Assembly: GCF_004959775.1 (NCBI RefSeq)
Contig: NZ_SJZG01000004.1
Coordinates: forward strand, 1-64,000
Origin: Agromyces sp. H66
GTDB taxonomy: Bacteria > Actinomycetota > Actinomycetes > Actinomycetales > Microbacteriaceae
Direction: 5' to 3'
DNA length: 64,000 nt
Made by a program: the position numbers and the translations under genes. The notes below the pieces were generated by a model, which did no database searches, had not been told where the DNA came from, and was given only the letters and a program-made list of their open reading frames with translations. This document shows positions 33,598 through 41,617 of the stretch, piece by piece. Position 1 is the first letter of the stretch. The number at the start of each line of letters is the position of its first letter.

Positions 33598-33857
33598 GCG
33601 GCGTACGCGGCCAGTGCGTCCCGGATGAGCTCCGACCGCGTCTTGTGCTCGCGTGCGGCTCGCGCATCCAGCGCCGCGAGTTCGTCGCTGGTCAAACGCA
33701 GCGCAACGACCTGGGACGGCTCAGCACCACGCCCTGGCCGGCCACGTCCGCGCTTCTTCAGCGCGTCGATGTCATAGCCGGCCTCGGCTTCCGCAACCCA
33801 TTCGGAGATCTGCTCCTCGGTGACCTGCACACCTTTGATCGTTTCGCGCTTGCTCAT
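33594..33857 (-). CDS. CopG/RHH antitoxin partner of the BrnT-like toxin
   Basis: 87 residues. A charged N-terminal part (SKRETIKGVQVTEEQISEWVAEAEAGYDIDALKKRGRGRP) is followed by a C-terminal ribbon-helix-helix: VVALRLTSDELAALDARAAREHKTRSELIRDALAAY. Having the RHH at the C-terminus after a toxin-contact region is common for antitoxins of this class. ATG 33857 follows TACACT by 6 nt, so the mRNA is probably leaderless. The stop overlaps the toxin start by 4 nt. Confidence 0.82.
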   Translation of the reverse strand: MSKRETIKGVQVTEEQISEWVAEAEAGYDIDALKKRGRGRPGRGAEPSQVVALRLTSDELAALDARAAREHKTRSELIRDALAAYAA

Positions 33858-33863
33858 GGCAAT

Positions 33864-33869
33864 AGTGTA
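33864..33869 (-). promoter_or_regulatory. -10 hexamer TACACT of the second toxin-antitoxin pair
   Basis: Minus-strand TACACT, 6 nt (ATTGCC), then the antitoxin ATG. The surrounding AT-rich stretch with a TACGTA palindrome (33870-33875 region) may serve as the operator. Confidence 0.55.
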
Positions 33870-33931
33870 ATACGTAAATGTCTGCGCCAACAGCGGCCGA
33901 TCGCCCAGTGAGGGATCGGCCAGTGACAAGA

Positions 33932-33961
33932 ACGGACCCGTCCGGATTTGGACGGGTCCGT
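33932..33961 (-). terminator. strong hairpin terminator
   Basis: Perfect 12-bp stem ACGGACCCGTCC (33932-33943) and GGACGGGTCCGT (33950-33961) with a 6-nt loop, followed on the minus strand by TTCTTGT. Ends the transcript of the gene at 33982-34368 and insulates the toxin-antitoxin pair. Confidence 0.8.
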
Positions 33962-33981
33962 GCGAGCGTTCGCGAGCGGGA

Positions 33982-34368
33982 CTATGCCCATTCCACCGGT
34001 ACTTTCACGCTCGTCCCGCGGAAGGGTACGAACGCAATGACAATGTCTTCGAACTCGACCCGATCCATGACGATGATCGCGCCGGCAGCAAGTTCGGCGG
34101 AGCGATATGGTTCGCCGAACTCTCCCTCGGCCCAGGGCAGTGAGAATACGACGTCCCGCACCGCCTTCTGAGCGTTTCGATACTCGGTGAGTAGTCCTCG
34201 TGGGCCTGTCGCGAGGTCGACTTCAATTCGCGCAGCATCGCGCTTCTTGAAGACCTCGGGCACGGTGCTGAGCATGTTCCTCATGCCCTCGTCCCACTCG
34301 CTTTGAGCGAGGTTCGCGAGAGACCTCAAAAAGGCTTCAACTTCCGGTGTTCTTATCCCGTACGGCAC
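33982..34368 (-). CDS. hypothetical protein, 128 aa
   Basis: Not recognised. The first half is helical and acidic (TPEVEAFLRSLANLAQSEWDEGMRNML), a central segment is RIEVDLATGPRGLLTEYRNAQKAVRD, and the end is hydrophobic beta structure (AAGAIIVMDRVEFEDIVIAFVPF). The GTG start at 34368 is chosen because TACAAT, close to an ideal -10, lies exactly 6 nt upstream. Upstream in-frame codons look non-coding. A strong terminator follows, so it is an independent transcription unit inside the accessory island. Confidence 0.6.
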   Translation of the reverse strand: MPYGIRTPEVEAFLRSLANLAQSEWDEGMRNMLSTVPEVFKKRDAARIEVDLATGPRGLLTEYRNAQKAVRDVVFSLPWAEGEFGEPYRSAELAAGAIIVMDRVEFEDIVIAFVPFRGTSVKVPVEWA

Positions 34369-34374
34369 GGCGCA

Positions 34375-34380
34375 ATTGTA
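34375..34380 (-). promoter_or_regulatory. -10 hexamer TACAAT
   Basis: Minus-strand TACAAT, 6 nt (TGCGCC), then the GTG at 34368. Five of six bases match TATAAT. Leaderless spacing. Confidence 0.6.
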
Positions 34381-34599
34381 ATGACCGTCCCACGCAGCCC
34401 CAGGTGCCACGGTTTGTTCGATTGACGATCCCACGAGGGACGCGCCAAGGCATCCCGCCTCTCTGTTGGCCAGGGCCCGCCGCCGAATCTTCCATAGCCG
34501 CAGTCTGCCGCACGCAACAGGCATATGCGGCCATGTTGACAGGTGCCGGCTGTCCCGCAGGGATCCGCCTTCGCGGCGCCGGTCAATGCACCCTGAACG

Positions 34600-35010
34600 C
34601 TAGCTGGGCCACCCGTGATCCCGCCGCAGGCGGTGGAGGAGATCGGCCTCATCGCTGCTTACGTCGAGTTCCTCCATCTCGACGACAGATCCGTCGGTAC
34701 CGAAGGTGTGGCGGAGGACACGAATTCCGTACTCGTACTGCGATGTTTCGGCGAGAGCACCGTCAGGGCGAAACTCCCTGACGGTCCCGTGTAGCGCGCC
34801 CTGAATGAACTGCGACTCACCCTTGAGGACCCCTGACGGATACCAGTCGCGAGCCGGTCCTTCCTGGAGGCCGTCCTTAAAGGTGATTTCAGATTTCCCG
34901 AGGACTGACTCTTCGACTGCTGTGCCAGTGAACGGCACGCCGTCCAGCGTGCACACCAGGTCAGAGTCGTAGTCCAGCTCTGAGTCCTTGACGGGACCGC
35001 TTTCGTTCAC
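34600..35010 (-). CDS. YwqK/MORN-variant repeat protein
   Basis: 136 residues. The centre has repeated MORN-variant units: FKDGLQEGPARDWYPSGVLKGES, then GALHGTVREFRPDGALAETSQYEYG. Each has the pattern [DN]G..[EH]G..R.[FWY].P.G.L seen in YwqK-type proteins. Some YwqK-family proteins act as immunity or antitoxin proteins, but no toxin partner is obvious here. The GTG start is preceded by TACCGT with 7 nt spacing. No ribosome site. In the accessory island. Confidence 0.7.
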   Translation of the reverse strand: MNESGPVKDSELDYDSDLVCTLDGVPFTGTAVEESVLGKSEITFKDGLQEGPARDWYPSGVLKGESQFIQGALHGTVREFRPDGALAETSQYEYGIRVLRHTFGTDGSVVEMEELDVSSDEADLLHRLRRDHGWPS

Positions 35011-35291
35011 GGGATCAACGGTAGTGCGCGACCGACCTGAGAGACCGCCTGAGTCGCCGCATCCTCAGCCCGAGAGCCAGGCCCTCACGGGAGATCTCGA
35101 ACAGGATGCTGGCTCACGCCGCGCATGTCGGGTCTCGGTTCAAGCAGATTTCGTATGACCCGCCCGCAGAATTGCCCGGTGAAGGGACCTTGATCGCTCC
35201 GGTCCGAACCGCGCCGCCGCGACGGCCGCCTCTGTCGTTTCTCCACAGAGAGGGGGACAATGGGCAGAAATGACGGTGGGGGAGGCGCGAC
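35011..35291. other. intergenic region before the MDR gene
   Basis: 281 nt between the divergent YwqK-like gene and the oxidoreductase gene. TACCGT on the minus strand (35018-35023) serves the former. GGGGGAGG just before 35292 is the ribosome site of the latter. Nothing else was recognised. Confidence 0.5.
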
Positions 35292-36425
35292 ATGGCGCAC
35301 GCAGTGAGGTACTCCGCATTCGGTGGCCCCGACGTGCTGGAGGTCGTCGAGGTGCCGACGCCCGAGCCGGGCGAGGGCGAAGTGCTCGTCGAGGTGTTCG
35401 CGACGGGGCTGAACCCGGTCGAGAGCTCGATCCGGCGGGGGGAACATCCCGAGCGATGGCCCGTGGAGCTGCCGGCCGCGCAGGGACGCGACCTCGCCGG
35501 CGTGGTCATCGCGACCGGACCGGGCGCGTCGCGGTTCGGCCGGGGCGACGAGGTCATGGGCTTCGTCGACCACGGCGCGCAGGCGACGCACGTTGTCGTG
35601 CCCGAGGCGAACCTCATGCCCCGCCCGCCTGCCCTCTCGTGGGAGGTGGCGGGGTCGCTGTACACCGCGGGCACCATGGCGTGGGACGCCGTCGAGGGTC
35701 TCGGGCTGGGCCCCAACGACACGGTGGTCATCACTGCGGCCGCAGGCGGGGTCGGATGCCTCGCCGCGCAGTTCGCCCGGCTGCGGGGTGCCACCGTCAT
35801 CGGCACGAGCGCCGAGCCACGGTTCGACTTCCTGCGCCAGTTCGGCGTGATCCCGACAGGTTACGGCCCGGGGCTCGCGGATCGCGTGCGCGCGATCACG
35901 TCGGAGCCGGTCAGCGCATTCATCGACTTCCTCGGCGGTCAGGCAGGCGAGGCGAAGGCTCTCGGGGTGCCCGCGTCACGGATCCTCACGGTGCTCGACT
36001 GGGACGCTGTCCACGAGCACGGCATCGTGCGCATCGCCCCCGGCGACGTGGTGGCACTCGGCCGCGTCGCAGCGCTCGCGGCCGCGCGGCGCATCCGCCT
36101 GCCGATCGCCGACATCTTCTCGCTCGACTCGGTCGCCGACGCGTACCGGGCGCTCGACAAGCGGGAGGCGCCGGGCAAGATCGTGCTCGGCCTGCGCGTG
36201 GTCGAATATCCGGGGCAGCGGGTGCGTGAACCCGAGCTCAAGGAGCAGGACGTCACGCTGGGCGTGCTCACCCCGCACGCGCACATGGACGTCGAGGAGG
36301 CGATCCCGCCGGCCATCGCCGACGGCAGCGTGCGGCGGCGCCACCGTGAAGAGCACGAGCGCGAGGAGCACGAGCGCGAGGAGCACGAGCGCGAGGAGCA
36401 CGAGCGCGGAGTAACGCGGCGGTAG
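35292..36425 (+). CDS. MDR-family NADPH oxidoreductase with repetitive C-terminal tail
   Basis: 377 residues; the MDR core is about residues 1-310. GroES-like part: FGGPDVLEVVEVPTPEPGEGEVLVEV and GRDLAGVVIATGPGASRFGRGDEV. Nucleotide-binding loop: VVITAAAGGVGCLAAQFARLRGA. Catalytic zinc ligands are absent, so it is quinone-oxidoreductase-like. The segment from about 320 is foreign to the family and ends in (Arg-Glu-Glu-His-Glu)x4, encoded by a 15-nt tandem repeat at 36345-36404. GGGGAGG precedes the ATG. Confidence 0.87.
   Translation: MAHAVRYSAFGGPDVLEVVEVPTPEPGEGEVLVEVFATGLNPVESSIRRGEHPERWPVELPAAQGRDLAGVVIATGPGASRFGRGDEVMGFVDHGAQATHVVVPEANLMPRPPALSWEVAGSLYTAGTMAWDAVEGLGLGPNDTVVITAAAGGVGCLAAQFARLRGATVIGTSAEPRFDFLRQFGVIPTGYGPGLADRVRAITSEPVSAFIDFLGGQAGEAKALGVPASRILTVLDWDAVHEHGIVRIAPGDVVALGRVAALAAARRIRLPIADIFSLDSVADAYRALDKREAPGKIVLGLRVVEYPGQRVREPELKEQDVTLGVLTPHAHMDVEEAIPPAIADGSVRRRHREEHEREEHEREEHEREEHERGVTRR
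36345..36404 (+). repeat. 15-nt tandem repeat, four units, in coding sequence
   Basis: Four consecutive 15-nt units of type CGCGAGGAGCACGAG (the first differs at two third positions), each encoding Arg-Glu-Glu-His-Glu. In-frame, so unit loss or gain lengthens or shortens the charged tail of the oxidoreductase without frameshift. Confidence 0.9.
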
Positions 36426-36442
36426 CGGCATCCGTGCGCCCA

Positions 36443-36448
36443 TAGGAT
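36443..36448 (+). promoter_or_regulatory. -10 hexamer TAGGAT of the metG operon
   Basis: TAGGAT, 7 nt (TGAGCGC), then the metG ATG. There is no good -35. Leaderless spacing. Confidence 0.55.
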
Positions 36449-36455
36449 TGAGCGC

Positions 36456-38015
36456 ATGGCCGACGCCTCCTCGTTCTACATCACCACGCCCATTTTCTAC
36501 GTGAACGACGTGCCCCACATCGGGCACGCGTACACGGAGGTGGCCGCCGACGTGCTCGCGCGCTGGCACCGCCAGGCGGGCCAGGACACGTGGATGCTGA
36601 CCGGCACCGACGAGCACGGGCAGAAGATCCTGCGCACGGCGACTGCGAACGGAGTGACGCCGCAGGAATGGGCCGACAAGCTCGTCGCCGACGCGTGGCA
36701 GCCGCTGCTCGCGACGATCGACGTGGCGAACGACGACTTCATCCGCACGACGGAGGAGCGCCACGAACGCAACGTGCAGCGATTCCTGCAGAAGCTGTAC
36801 GACGACGGCCACATCTACACCGGCGAGTACGAGGGCTACTACTGCGTCGGCTGCGAGGAGTACAAGCAGCAGTCCGAACTCGTCGAGGGCACGGGGGAAT
36901 ACGAGGGGCAGCTCGTCTGCGCGATCCACTCCAAGCCCGTGGAACTGCTGCAGGAGAAGAACTACTTCTTCCGCATGTCCGCCTTCGCCGAGCAGTTGCT
37001 CGCCCTCTATGAGGAGCGCCCCGACTTCGTGCAGCCCGAGTCGGCGCGCAACGAGGTCGCGTCGTTCGTGCGGCAGGGACTCGCCGACCTCTCGATCTCG
37101 CGGTCGACGTTCGACTGGGGCGTGAAGGTGCCGTGGGACGAGTCGCACGTCGTGTACGTGTGGTTCGACGCGCTGCTCAACTACATCACCGCGGTCGGCT
37201 ACGGGCAGGACGACGAGGAGTTCGCCCGCCGTTGGCCTGCGCAGCACATCGTCGGCAAGGACATCCTGCGGTTCCACGCCGTCATCTGGCCCGCCATGCT
37301 GATGGCGGCCGGCCTCGAGGTGCCGCGGGGCGTGTTCGGCCACGGATGGCTCCTCGTCGGCGGCGAGAAGATGTCGAAGTCGAAGCTCACGGGCATCGCC
37401 CCCGAGCAGATCACCGAGACGTTCGGCTCCGACGCGTTCCGCTACTACTTCCTCTCGGCGATCCACTTCGGGCAGGACGGCTCGTTCTCGTGGGAGGACC
37501 TCTCGGCGCGCTACCAGGCCGAACTCGCGAACGGCTTCGGCAACCTCGCATCGCGCGTCATCGCCATGATCAACCGCTACTGCGACGGCGTCGTGCCGGC
37601 CGCCGCCGAACTCTCGGCCGCCGACCACGAGATCGCTGCCATCGAGCAGCGGGCGACGGATGCCGCGTGGTCGGCCGTCGGGCGGCTGGCGATCCACGAG
37701 GCCATCTCGTCGACGTGGGAGCTCGTCGACGCGCTCAACGGGTACCTCACGGTCGAGGAGCCGTGGACGCTCGCGAAGGACCCGCACCAGCGCGCCCGCC
37801 TCGAGACCGTGCTCGCCACCGCGTACCACGGCCTCGGCACGCTCGCGGTGCTGCTCTCGCCGGTGCTGCCCAAGGCGACCGCGAAACTCTGGACGGCGCT
37901 CGGTGCGCCCGGCACCGTGCAGGAGCAGCGCATCGACCGTGCGAACGAGTGGAGCGTCGGCGAGCGGGTGTCCGCGCTCGAGGCGCTCTTCCCGCGCGTC
38001 GAGGTCGCGGAGTGA
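36456..38015 (+). CDS. metG: methionyl-tRNA synthetase
   Basis: 519 residues, class I synthetase charging tRNA-Met. HIGH motif in NDVPHIGHAYTEV, zinc-knuckle region with CVGC and a later VCAIHSKPVE, ITAVGYGQD/DILRFHAVIWPAML catalytic core, and KMSKS in GGEKMSKSKLTG. The anticodon-binding helical domain follows, ending near EALFPRVE. It lacks the C-terminal tRNA-binding dimerisation domain of E. coli MetG, normal for actinobacteria. Its stop overlaps the tatD start (GTGA), and tatD in turn overlaps rsmA. This metG-tatD-rsmA chain is a classic conserved operon. Confidence 0.97.
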   Translation: MADASSFYITTPIFYVNDVPHIGHAYTEVAADVLARWHRQAGQDTWMLTGTDEHGQKILRTATANGVTPQEWADKLVADAWQPLLATIDVANDDFIRTTEERHERNVQRFLQKLYDDGHIYTGEYEGYYCVGCEEYKQQSELVEGTGEYEGQLVCAIHSKPVELLQEKNYFFRMSAFAEQLLALYEERPDFVQPESARNEVASFVRQGLADLSISRSTFDWGVKVPWDESHVVYVWFDALLNYITAVGYGQDDEEFARRWPAQHIVGKDILRFHAVIWPAMLMAAGLEVPRGVFGHGWLLVGGEKMSKSKLTGIAPEQITETFGSDAFRYYFLSAIHFGQDGSFSWEDLSARYQAELANGFGNLASRVIAMINRYCDGVVPAAAELSAADHEIAAIEQRATDAAWSAVGRLAIHEAISSTWELVDALNGYLTVEEPWTLAKDPHQRARLETVLATAYHGLGTLAVLLSPVLPKATAKLWTALGAPGTVQEQRIDRANEWSVGERVSALEALFPRVEVAE

Positions 38016-38920
38016 CGGCTGCCTCGCCCGAACACCTGCGCACGCGCGGCGATGCCGGGCGTGCCGCCGAGTACCCGCCGCTGCCCGAGCCGCTCGCCGT
38101 CGGCGTGTACGACAACCACACGCACCTCGAGATCGCCGACGGCGCCCTGCCGATCGACGTGCACGAGCACCTCGAGCGGGCGGCATCCGTCGGCGTCCTC
38201 GGTGCGGTGCAGGTAGGCACGGATGTCGCGACGAGCCGCTGGTCGGCCGACGTCGCCGAACGCGAGCCGCGGCTGCTCGCCGCCGTGGCGCTGCATCCCA
38301 ACGAGGCGCCCGAGCTCGAGGCATCCGGGACCCTCGACGATGCCCTCGCCGTGATCGACGAACTCGCCGCGAGGCCGCGCGTGCGCGCCATCGGCGAGAC
38401 CGGACTCGACTTCTATCGCACGGCCGACGAGGGGCGCGGCGCCCAGTTCCGCTCGTTCGAGGCGCACCTCGACATCGCGAAGCGACACGGGCTGGCGCTG
38501 CAGATCCACGACCGCGACGCGCACGACGAGGTCGTCGAGACGTTGCGGCGCGTGGGCGCGCCCGAGCGCACGGTGTTCCACTGCTTCTCGGGCGGCGAGG
38601 AACTCGCTCGGCTCGCGACCTCCGAGGGCTGGTACCTCTCGTTCGCCGGCAACGTCACGTTCAAGAACGCCGAGAACCTGCGCGACGCCCTCAGGGTCGC
38701 GCCGCGCGACCGCATCCTCGTCGAGACGGATGCCCCGTACCTCACGCCCGTGCCGCTGCGCGGGCGCCCGAACGCGCCATACCTGGTGCCGCACACCGTG
38801 CGATTCATGGCCGGGGTGCTCGGCGCCGACCTCGACGAGTTCTGCGAACAGGTCGCGTCGAACACCGTCGCCGTGTACGGGCCGTGGCATGATGACCCCG
38901 TGCGGGGGGCAGCGGGGTGA
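38012..38920 (+). CDS. tatD: TatD-family metal-dependent hydrolase
   Basis: 302 residues, TIM-barrel amidohydrolase-related nuclease. Metal ligands: [12 protein letters not shown] (HxH), [12 protein letters not shown] (Glu), LQIHDRDAH (His), TVFHCFSGG (His) and [12 protein letters not shown] (Asp). TatD enzymes are 3'-5' exonucleases acting in DNA repair, and some process D-tyrosyl-tRNA. Start GTG 38012 overlaps the metG stop. About 28 extra residues precede the barrel, so a later start is possible but none has a better context. Confidence 0.93.
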   Translation: MTAASPEHLRTRGDAGRAAEYPPLPEPLAVGVYDNHTHLEIADGALPIDVHEHLERAASVGVLGAVQVGTDVATSRWSADVAEREPRLLAAVALHPNEAPELEASGTLDDALAVIDELAARPRVRAIGETGLDFYRTADEGRGAQFRSFEAHLDIAKRHGLALQIHDRDAHDEVVETLRRVGAPERTVFHCFSGGEELARLATSEGWYLSFAGNVTFKNAENLRDALRVAPRDRILVETDAPYLTPVPLRGRPNAPYLVPHTVRFMAGVLGADLDEFCEQVASNTVAVYGPWHDDPVRGAAG

Positions 38921-39807
38921 ATGCGCATCGGCATGCGGCCGACGGCGTCGACAGCGCGCCGCGCCTGCTCGGACCCGCCGAGATCCGCGATCTCGCCGAG
39001 CTCCTGGGCGTCACGCCGACGAAGAAGCTCGGGCAGAACTTCGTGCACGACGCCAACACGGTGCGGCGCATCGTGCAGGCCGCGGGCGTGCGGGCCGGCG
39101 AGACCGTGCTCGAGATCGGCCCCGGGCTGGGGTCGCTGACCCTCGGGCTGCTCGAGGCCGGGGCATCCGTCATCGCCGTCGAGATCGACCGACGGCTCGC
39201 CGAGCAGCTGCCGCATACCGTGCGCATCATGCAGCCCGGCACGCAGCTCACGGTCGTGCACGCCGACGCGCTACGGGTCACGGAACTGCCGGGCGAGCCG
39301 TCGCGGCTCGTCGCGAACCTGCCGTACAACGTCTCGGTGCCCGTGCTGCTGCACCTGCTCGAGCACTTCCCGTCGCTGACCTCGGGCATCGTCATGGTGC
39401 AGGCCGAGGTCGGACACCGGCTCGCCGCCGAGCCCGGCTCGAAGGTGTACGGCGCGCCGAGCGTGAAGGCCGCCTGGTACGGCACGTGGCGCACCGCCGG
39501 ACAGGTCTCCCGCATGGTGTTCTGGCCGGTGCCGAACGTCGACTCGGTGCTCGTCGGGTTCGAGCGCGGCGTCGAGCCCGGCACCGAGGCCGAACGGCGC
39601 GCGACGTTCGCGATCGTCGACGCAGCCTTCCAGCAGCGCCGCAAGATGCTGCGCCAGTCGCTGTCGGCCGTGCTCGGCGGATCGGCTGCCGCGGCGTCGG
39701 CGGTGCTCGAGCGGGCCGGCGTCGATCCGCAGTCGCGCGGCGAACAGCTGAAGGTGCGCGACTTCCTCGCGATCGCGCGGGCGGCCGGCGCCCCCGTCGA
39801 CGCCTGA
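38917..39807 (+). CDS. rsmA: 16S rRNA dimethyladenosine (A1518/A1519) methyltransferase
   Basis: 296 residues (KsgA). [19 protein letters not shown] at the N-terminus, SAM motif [18 protein letters not shown], acidic [14 protein letters not shown], and the catalytic NLPYN in [14 protein letters not shown]. The C-terminal ribosome-binding region is [11 protein letters not shown]. Dimethylates two adjacent adenines late in 30S assembly; loss gives kasugamycin resistance. GTG 38917 overlaps the tatD stop by 4 nt. Homologues often have the same N-terminal extension before [12 protein letters not shown]. Confidence 0.96.
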   Translation: MNAHRHAADGVDSAPRLLGPAEIRDLAELLGVTPTKKLGQNFVHDANTVRRIVQAAGVRAGETVLEIGPGLGSLTLGLLEAGASVIAVEIDRRLAEQLPHTVRIMQPGTQLTVVHADALRVTELPGEPSRLVANLPYNVSVPVLLHLLEHFPSLTSGIVMVQAEVGHRLAAEPGSKVYGAPSVKAAWYGTWRTAGQVSRMVFWPVPNVDSVLVGFERGVEPGTEAERRATFAIVDAAFQQRRKMLRQSLSAVLGGSAAAASAVLERAGVDPQSRGEQLKVRDFLAIARAAGAPVDA

Positions 39808-39850
39808 GCGCGCCGCCGCGGGCACCCTTCCGCGTCGCGGACGCGCACAC

Positions 39851-39856
39851 TACCGT
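39851..39856 (+). promoter_or_regulatory. -10 hexamer TACCGT
   Basis: TACCGT, 6 nt (GGTCGC), then the ATG at 39863; leaderless spacing. Confidence 0.5.
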
Positions 39857-39862
39857 GGTCGC

Positions 39863-40408
39863 ATGGGCACACCGGTGGGGGGCAGCGCCGACGGCGTCGG
39901 CGACGAGACCGTGGTCGGAGCGACCGGACGCGAGCGGTCCGAGTGGTTCGCACTCCTCGACGACGCCGGCGCGGTCGACTGGCGGCACAAGGACATCGCC
40001 GCGTGGCTCTCGGGCGAGCAGGGCGTCGACGCGTGGTGGGCGCAGCACCTCACCGTCGCCTACGAGCAGGCCCGCGGCATCCGCGAGCCCGGCCAGCGGC
40101 AGGACGGCACGTTCGAGGCCAGCGTCAGCCGCACGGTGGCGCTCGACCCGGCCGACGCGTTGCAGTCGCTGGCCGCGGTCGTCACGGCCGAGCTCGAGGT
40201 CGAGCCGCTCGCCCTCAACCTCACGGCGAAGCATCCGACCGCCCGCTTCCCGCTCGACAGCGGCGAGTTCGTGCTCGCGAGTGCGAGCCCGCTCGGCGAT
40301 GGGCGCTCGTCGATCGGGTTGACGTGGGGCAAGATGACCGACGGAACGCGACTGGCCGACGTCAAGACCGAGCTGCGTGCGTGGCTGCAGGCGGTCGGCG
40401 GCCCCTGA
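39863..40408 (+). CDS. DUF4287-like / SRPBCC-related conserved protein
   Basis: 181 residues. The region 25-80 (REWFALLDDAGAVDWRHKDIAAWL-type, here SEWFALLDDAG, KDIAAWLSGEQGVDAWWAQHLTVAYEQARG) resembles DUF4287 helical modules, where W-W-x-Q-x-[VT]-x-x-Y-E-x-x-R-G is conserved. The second half has beta-rich character (LALNLTAKHPTARFPLDSGEFVLASA and STGLTWGKM-type end). Function is unknown. Its stop codon lies within a dispersed near-palindromic repeat at 40403-40421. Leaderless start. Confidence 0.7.
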   Translation: MGTPVGGSADGVGDETVVGATGRERSEWFALLDDAGAVDWRHKDIAAWLSGEQGVDAWWAQHLTVAYEQARGIREPGQRQDGTFEASVSRTVALDPADALQSLAAVVTAELEVEPLALNLTAKHPTARFPLDSGEFVLASASPLGDGRSSIGLTWGKMTDGTRLADVKTELRAWLQAVGGP

Positions 40409-40421
40409 GCTTGTCGAAGGG
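40403..40421. repeat. dispersed near-palindrome CCCTGAG..CGAAGGG, copy 1
   Basis: CCCTGAGCTTGTCGAAGGG. Its TGA supplies the stop codon of the preceding gene. A second copy, in inverse orientation with one difference, is at 44654-44672. This word is a frequent dispersed repeat in several actinobacterial genomes, from general knowledge. Confidence 0.8.
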
Positions 40422-40448
40422 TACCCGGGGGCGCCGGGTGTCGTGGGA

Positions 40449-40454
40449 TAGCGT
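40449..40454 (+). promoter_or_regulatory. -10 hexamer TAGCGT of ispE
   Basis: TAGCGT, 6 nt (GGCAGC), then the ATG at 40461; leaderless spacing. Confidence 0.5.
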
Positions 40455-40460
40455 GGCAGC

Positions 40461-41393
40461 ATGACGATCGCGGCGACCGACGAGGCAGTGCACGTCCGGG
40501 CGCCCGGCAAGATCAACCTCTTCATGCGGGTCGGCGACGTGCAGTCCGACGGGTACCACGACGTCGCCACGGCCTACCAGGCGGTGTCGCTCTACGAGGA
40601 GGTGCGCGCGTGGCCCGACGACGAGTTCAGCGTCGGCTTCTCGGGCAGCGTCGACACCTCCGGACTGCCGACGGATGCCTCGAACCTCGCGATCCGCGCG
40701 GCGAAGCTGCTCGCCCGCACGGTGGGCGTGCCCGGTGGGGTGCGCCTCGAGATCGAGAAGCACGTTCCGATCGCGGGCGGCATGGGCGGGGGCTCCGCGG
40801 ATGCCGCGGCCACCCTCGTCGCGTGCGACGCGATGTGGGGAACGGTGCTCTCGAAGGAGGAGCTCCACGCGCTCGCGGCCAAGCTCGGCGCCGACGTGCC
40901 GTTCGCGCTCTCGGGCGGGACCGCCATCGGCACCGGCCGCGGCGACCGGCTGAGCCCGGCGCTCGCGACCGGATCGTTCCACTGGGTGCTCGCGCTCGCC
41001 GAGTTCGGGCTGTCGACGCCCGCGGTGTACGGCGAGCTCGACCGGCAGCGCGCCGAGAACACGCGACCGATCGCCGTCGACGCGCCGCCCGTGGTCGCGG
41101 CCTCGGTGTTGCAGGCGCTCCGGGCGGGGGATCCGCGCCGCCTCGCCGATGCGCTGCACAACGACCTGCAGCCCGCCGCGATCGCCCTCGCGCCCGGGCT
41201 CGGCGGCATCCTCGAGCTCGGCGAGGCGCACGGCGCGCTCGCCGGGATCGTCTCGGGCTCGGGACCCACGGTGGCGTTCCTCGCCGAGGACGCGAGTTCG
41301 GCGATCGACCTGCAGGTGGCGCTGTCGGCGGCGCGACTCAACGCCGTTCACGTGCACGGTCCGGTGCACGGCGCCCGGATCACGTACGCCTGA
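40461..41393 (+). CDS. ispE: 4-diphosphocytidyl-2-C-methyl-D-erythritol kinase
   Basis: 310 residues of the GHMP kinase family. It phosphorylates the 2-hydroxyl of CDP-methylerythritol in the MEP isoprenoid pathway. Motifs: [14 protein letters not shown] (substrate, Lys), the ATP loop [35 protein letters not shown], and the C-terminal [13 protein letters not shown]. Lies after rsmA as usual in actinobacteria, with one conserved gene between. Its own -10 makes independent expression likely. Confidence 0.96.
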   Translation: MTIAATDEAVHVRAPGKINLFMRVGDVQSDGYHDVATAYQAVSLYEEVRAWPDDEFSVGFSGSVDTSGLPTDASNLAIRAAKLLARTVGVPGGVRLEIEKHVPIAGGMGGGSADAAATLVACDAMWGTVLSKEELHALAAKLGADVPFALSGGTAIGTGRGDRLSPALATGSFHWVLALAEFGLSTPAVYGELDRQRAENTRPIAVDAPPVVAASVLQALRAGDPRRLADALHNDLQPAAIALAPGLGGILELGEAHGALAGIVSGSGPTVAFLAEDASSAIDLQVALSAARLNAVHVHGPVHGARITYA

Positions 41394-41414
41394 GGGGGCT
41401 GTGCGCTGCGCGCC

Positions 41415-41480
41415 GCGCGCCTGCGCGGTCCTCGCGTGTTCGCGAAGCCGGCGCGCCTGCGCGGTCTTCGGATGTTCTCG
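41415..41480. repeat. imperfect 30-nt direct repeat
   Basis: Two copies, 41415-41444 and 41451-41480, share GCGCGCCTGCGCGGTC exactly and match partly afterwards (offset 36 nt). Lies in the non-coding region after ispE, just before a palindromic element. Origin unknown. Confidence 0.6.
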
Positions 41481-41506
41481 GGCCGCCCCGCCGTCCGCCT
41501 GATCCA

Positions 41507-41564
41507 CGAGTTGATGGGAAATGCACCGCGGGGCGAGGCATCCGGTGCACATGGCCTCAACTCG
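41507..41564. repeat. 58-nt palindromic element, copy 2
   Basis: Left arm 41507-41528 (starts CGAGTTGATG, ends TGCACCG), 14-nt loop 41529-41542, right arm 41543-41564 (starts CGGTGCA, ends CAACTCG). Inner stem perfect, outer stem 9 of 12 pairs. Ends 53 nt before the start of the DUF559-like gene. Confidence 0.75.
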
Positions 41565-41617
41565 CGAACGGCCGGCCGCGCCCTGTGGAGAGCCTGACGC
41601 ACGTCCGCCCCCGTCCG

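Noticed and set aside
34381..34599. Possible gene between the orphan gene and the YwqK-like gene
   Set aside because: Open frames here are short, Arg-rich and unsupported by start signals. Treated as non-coding.
36345..36404. CRISPR-like repeat
   Set aside because: Units are 15 nt, contiguous without spacers and in frame. It is a coding tandem repeat.
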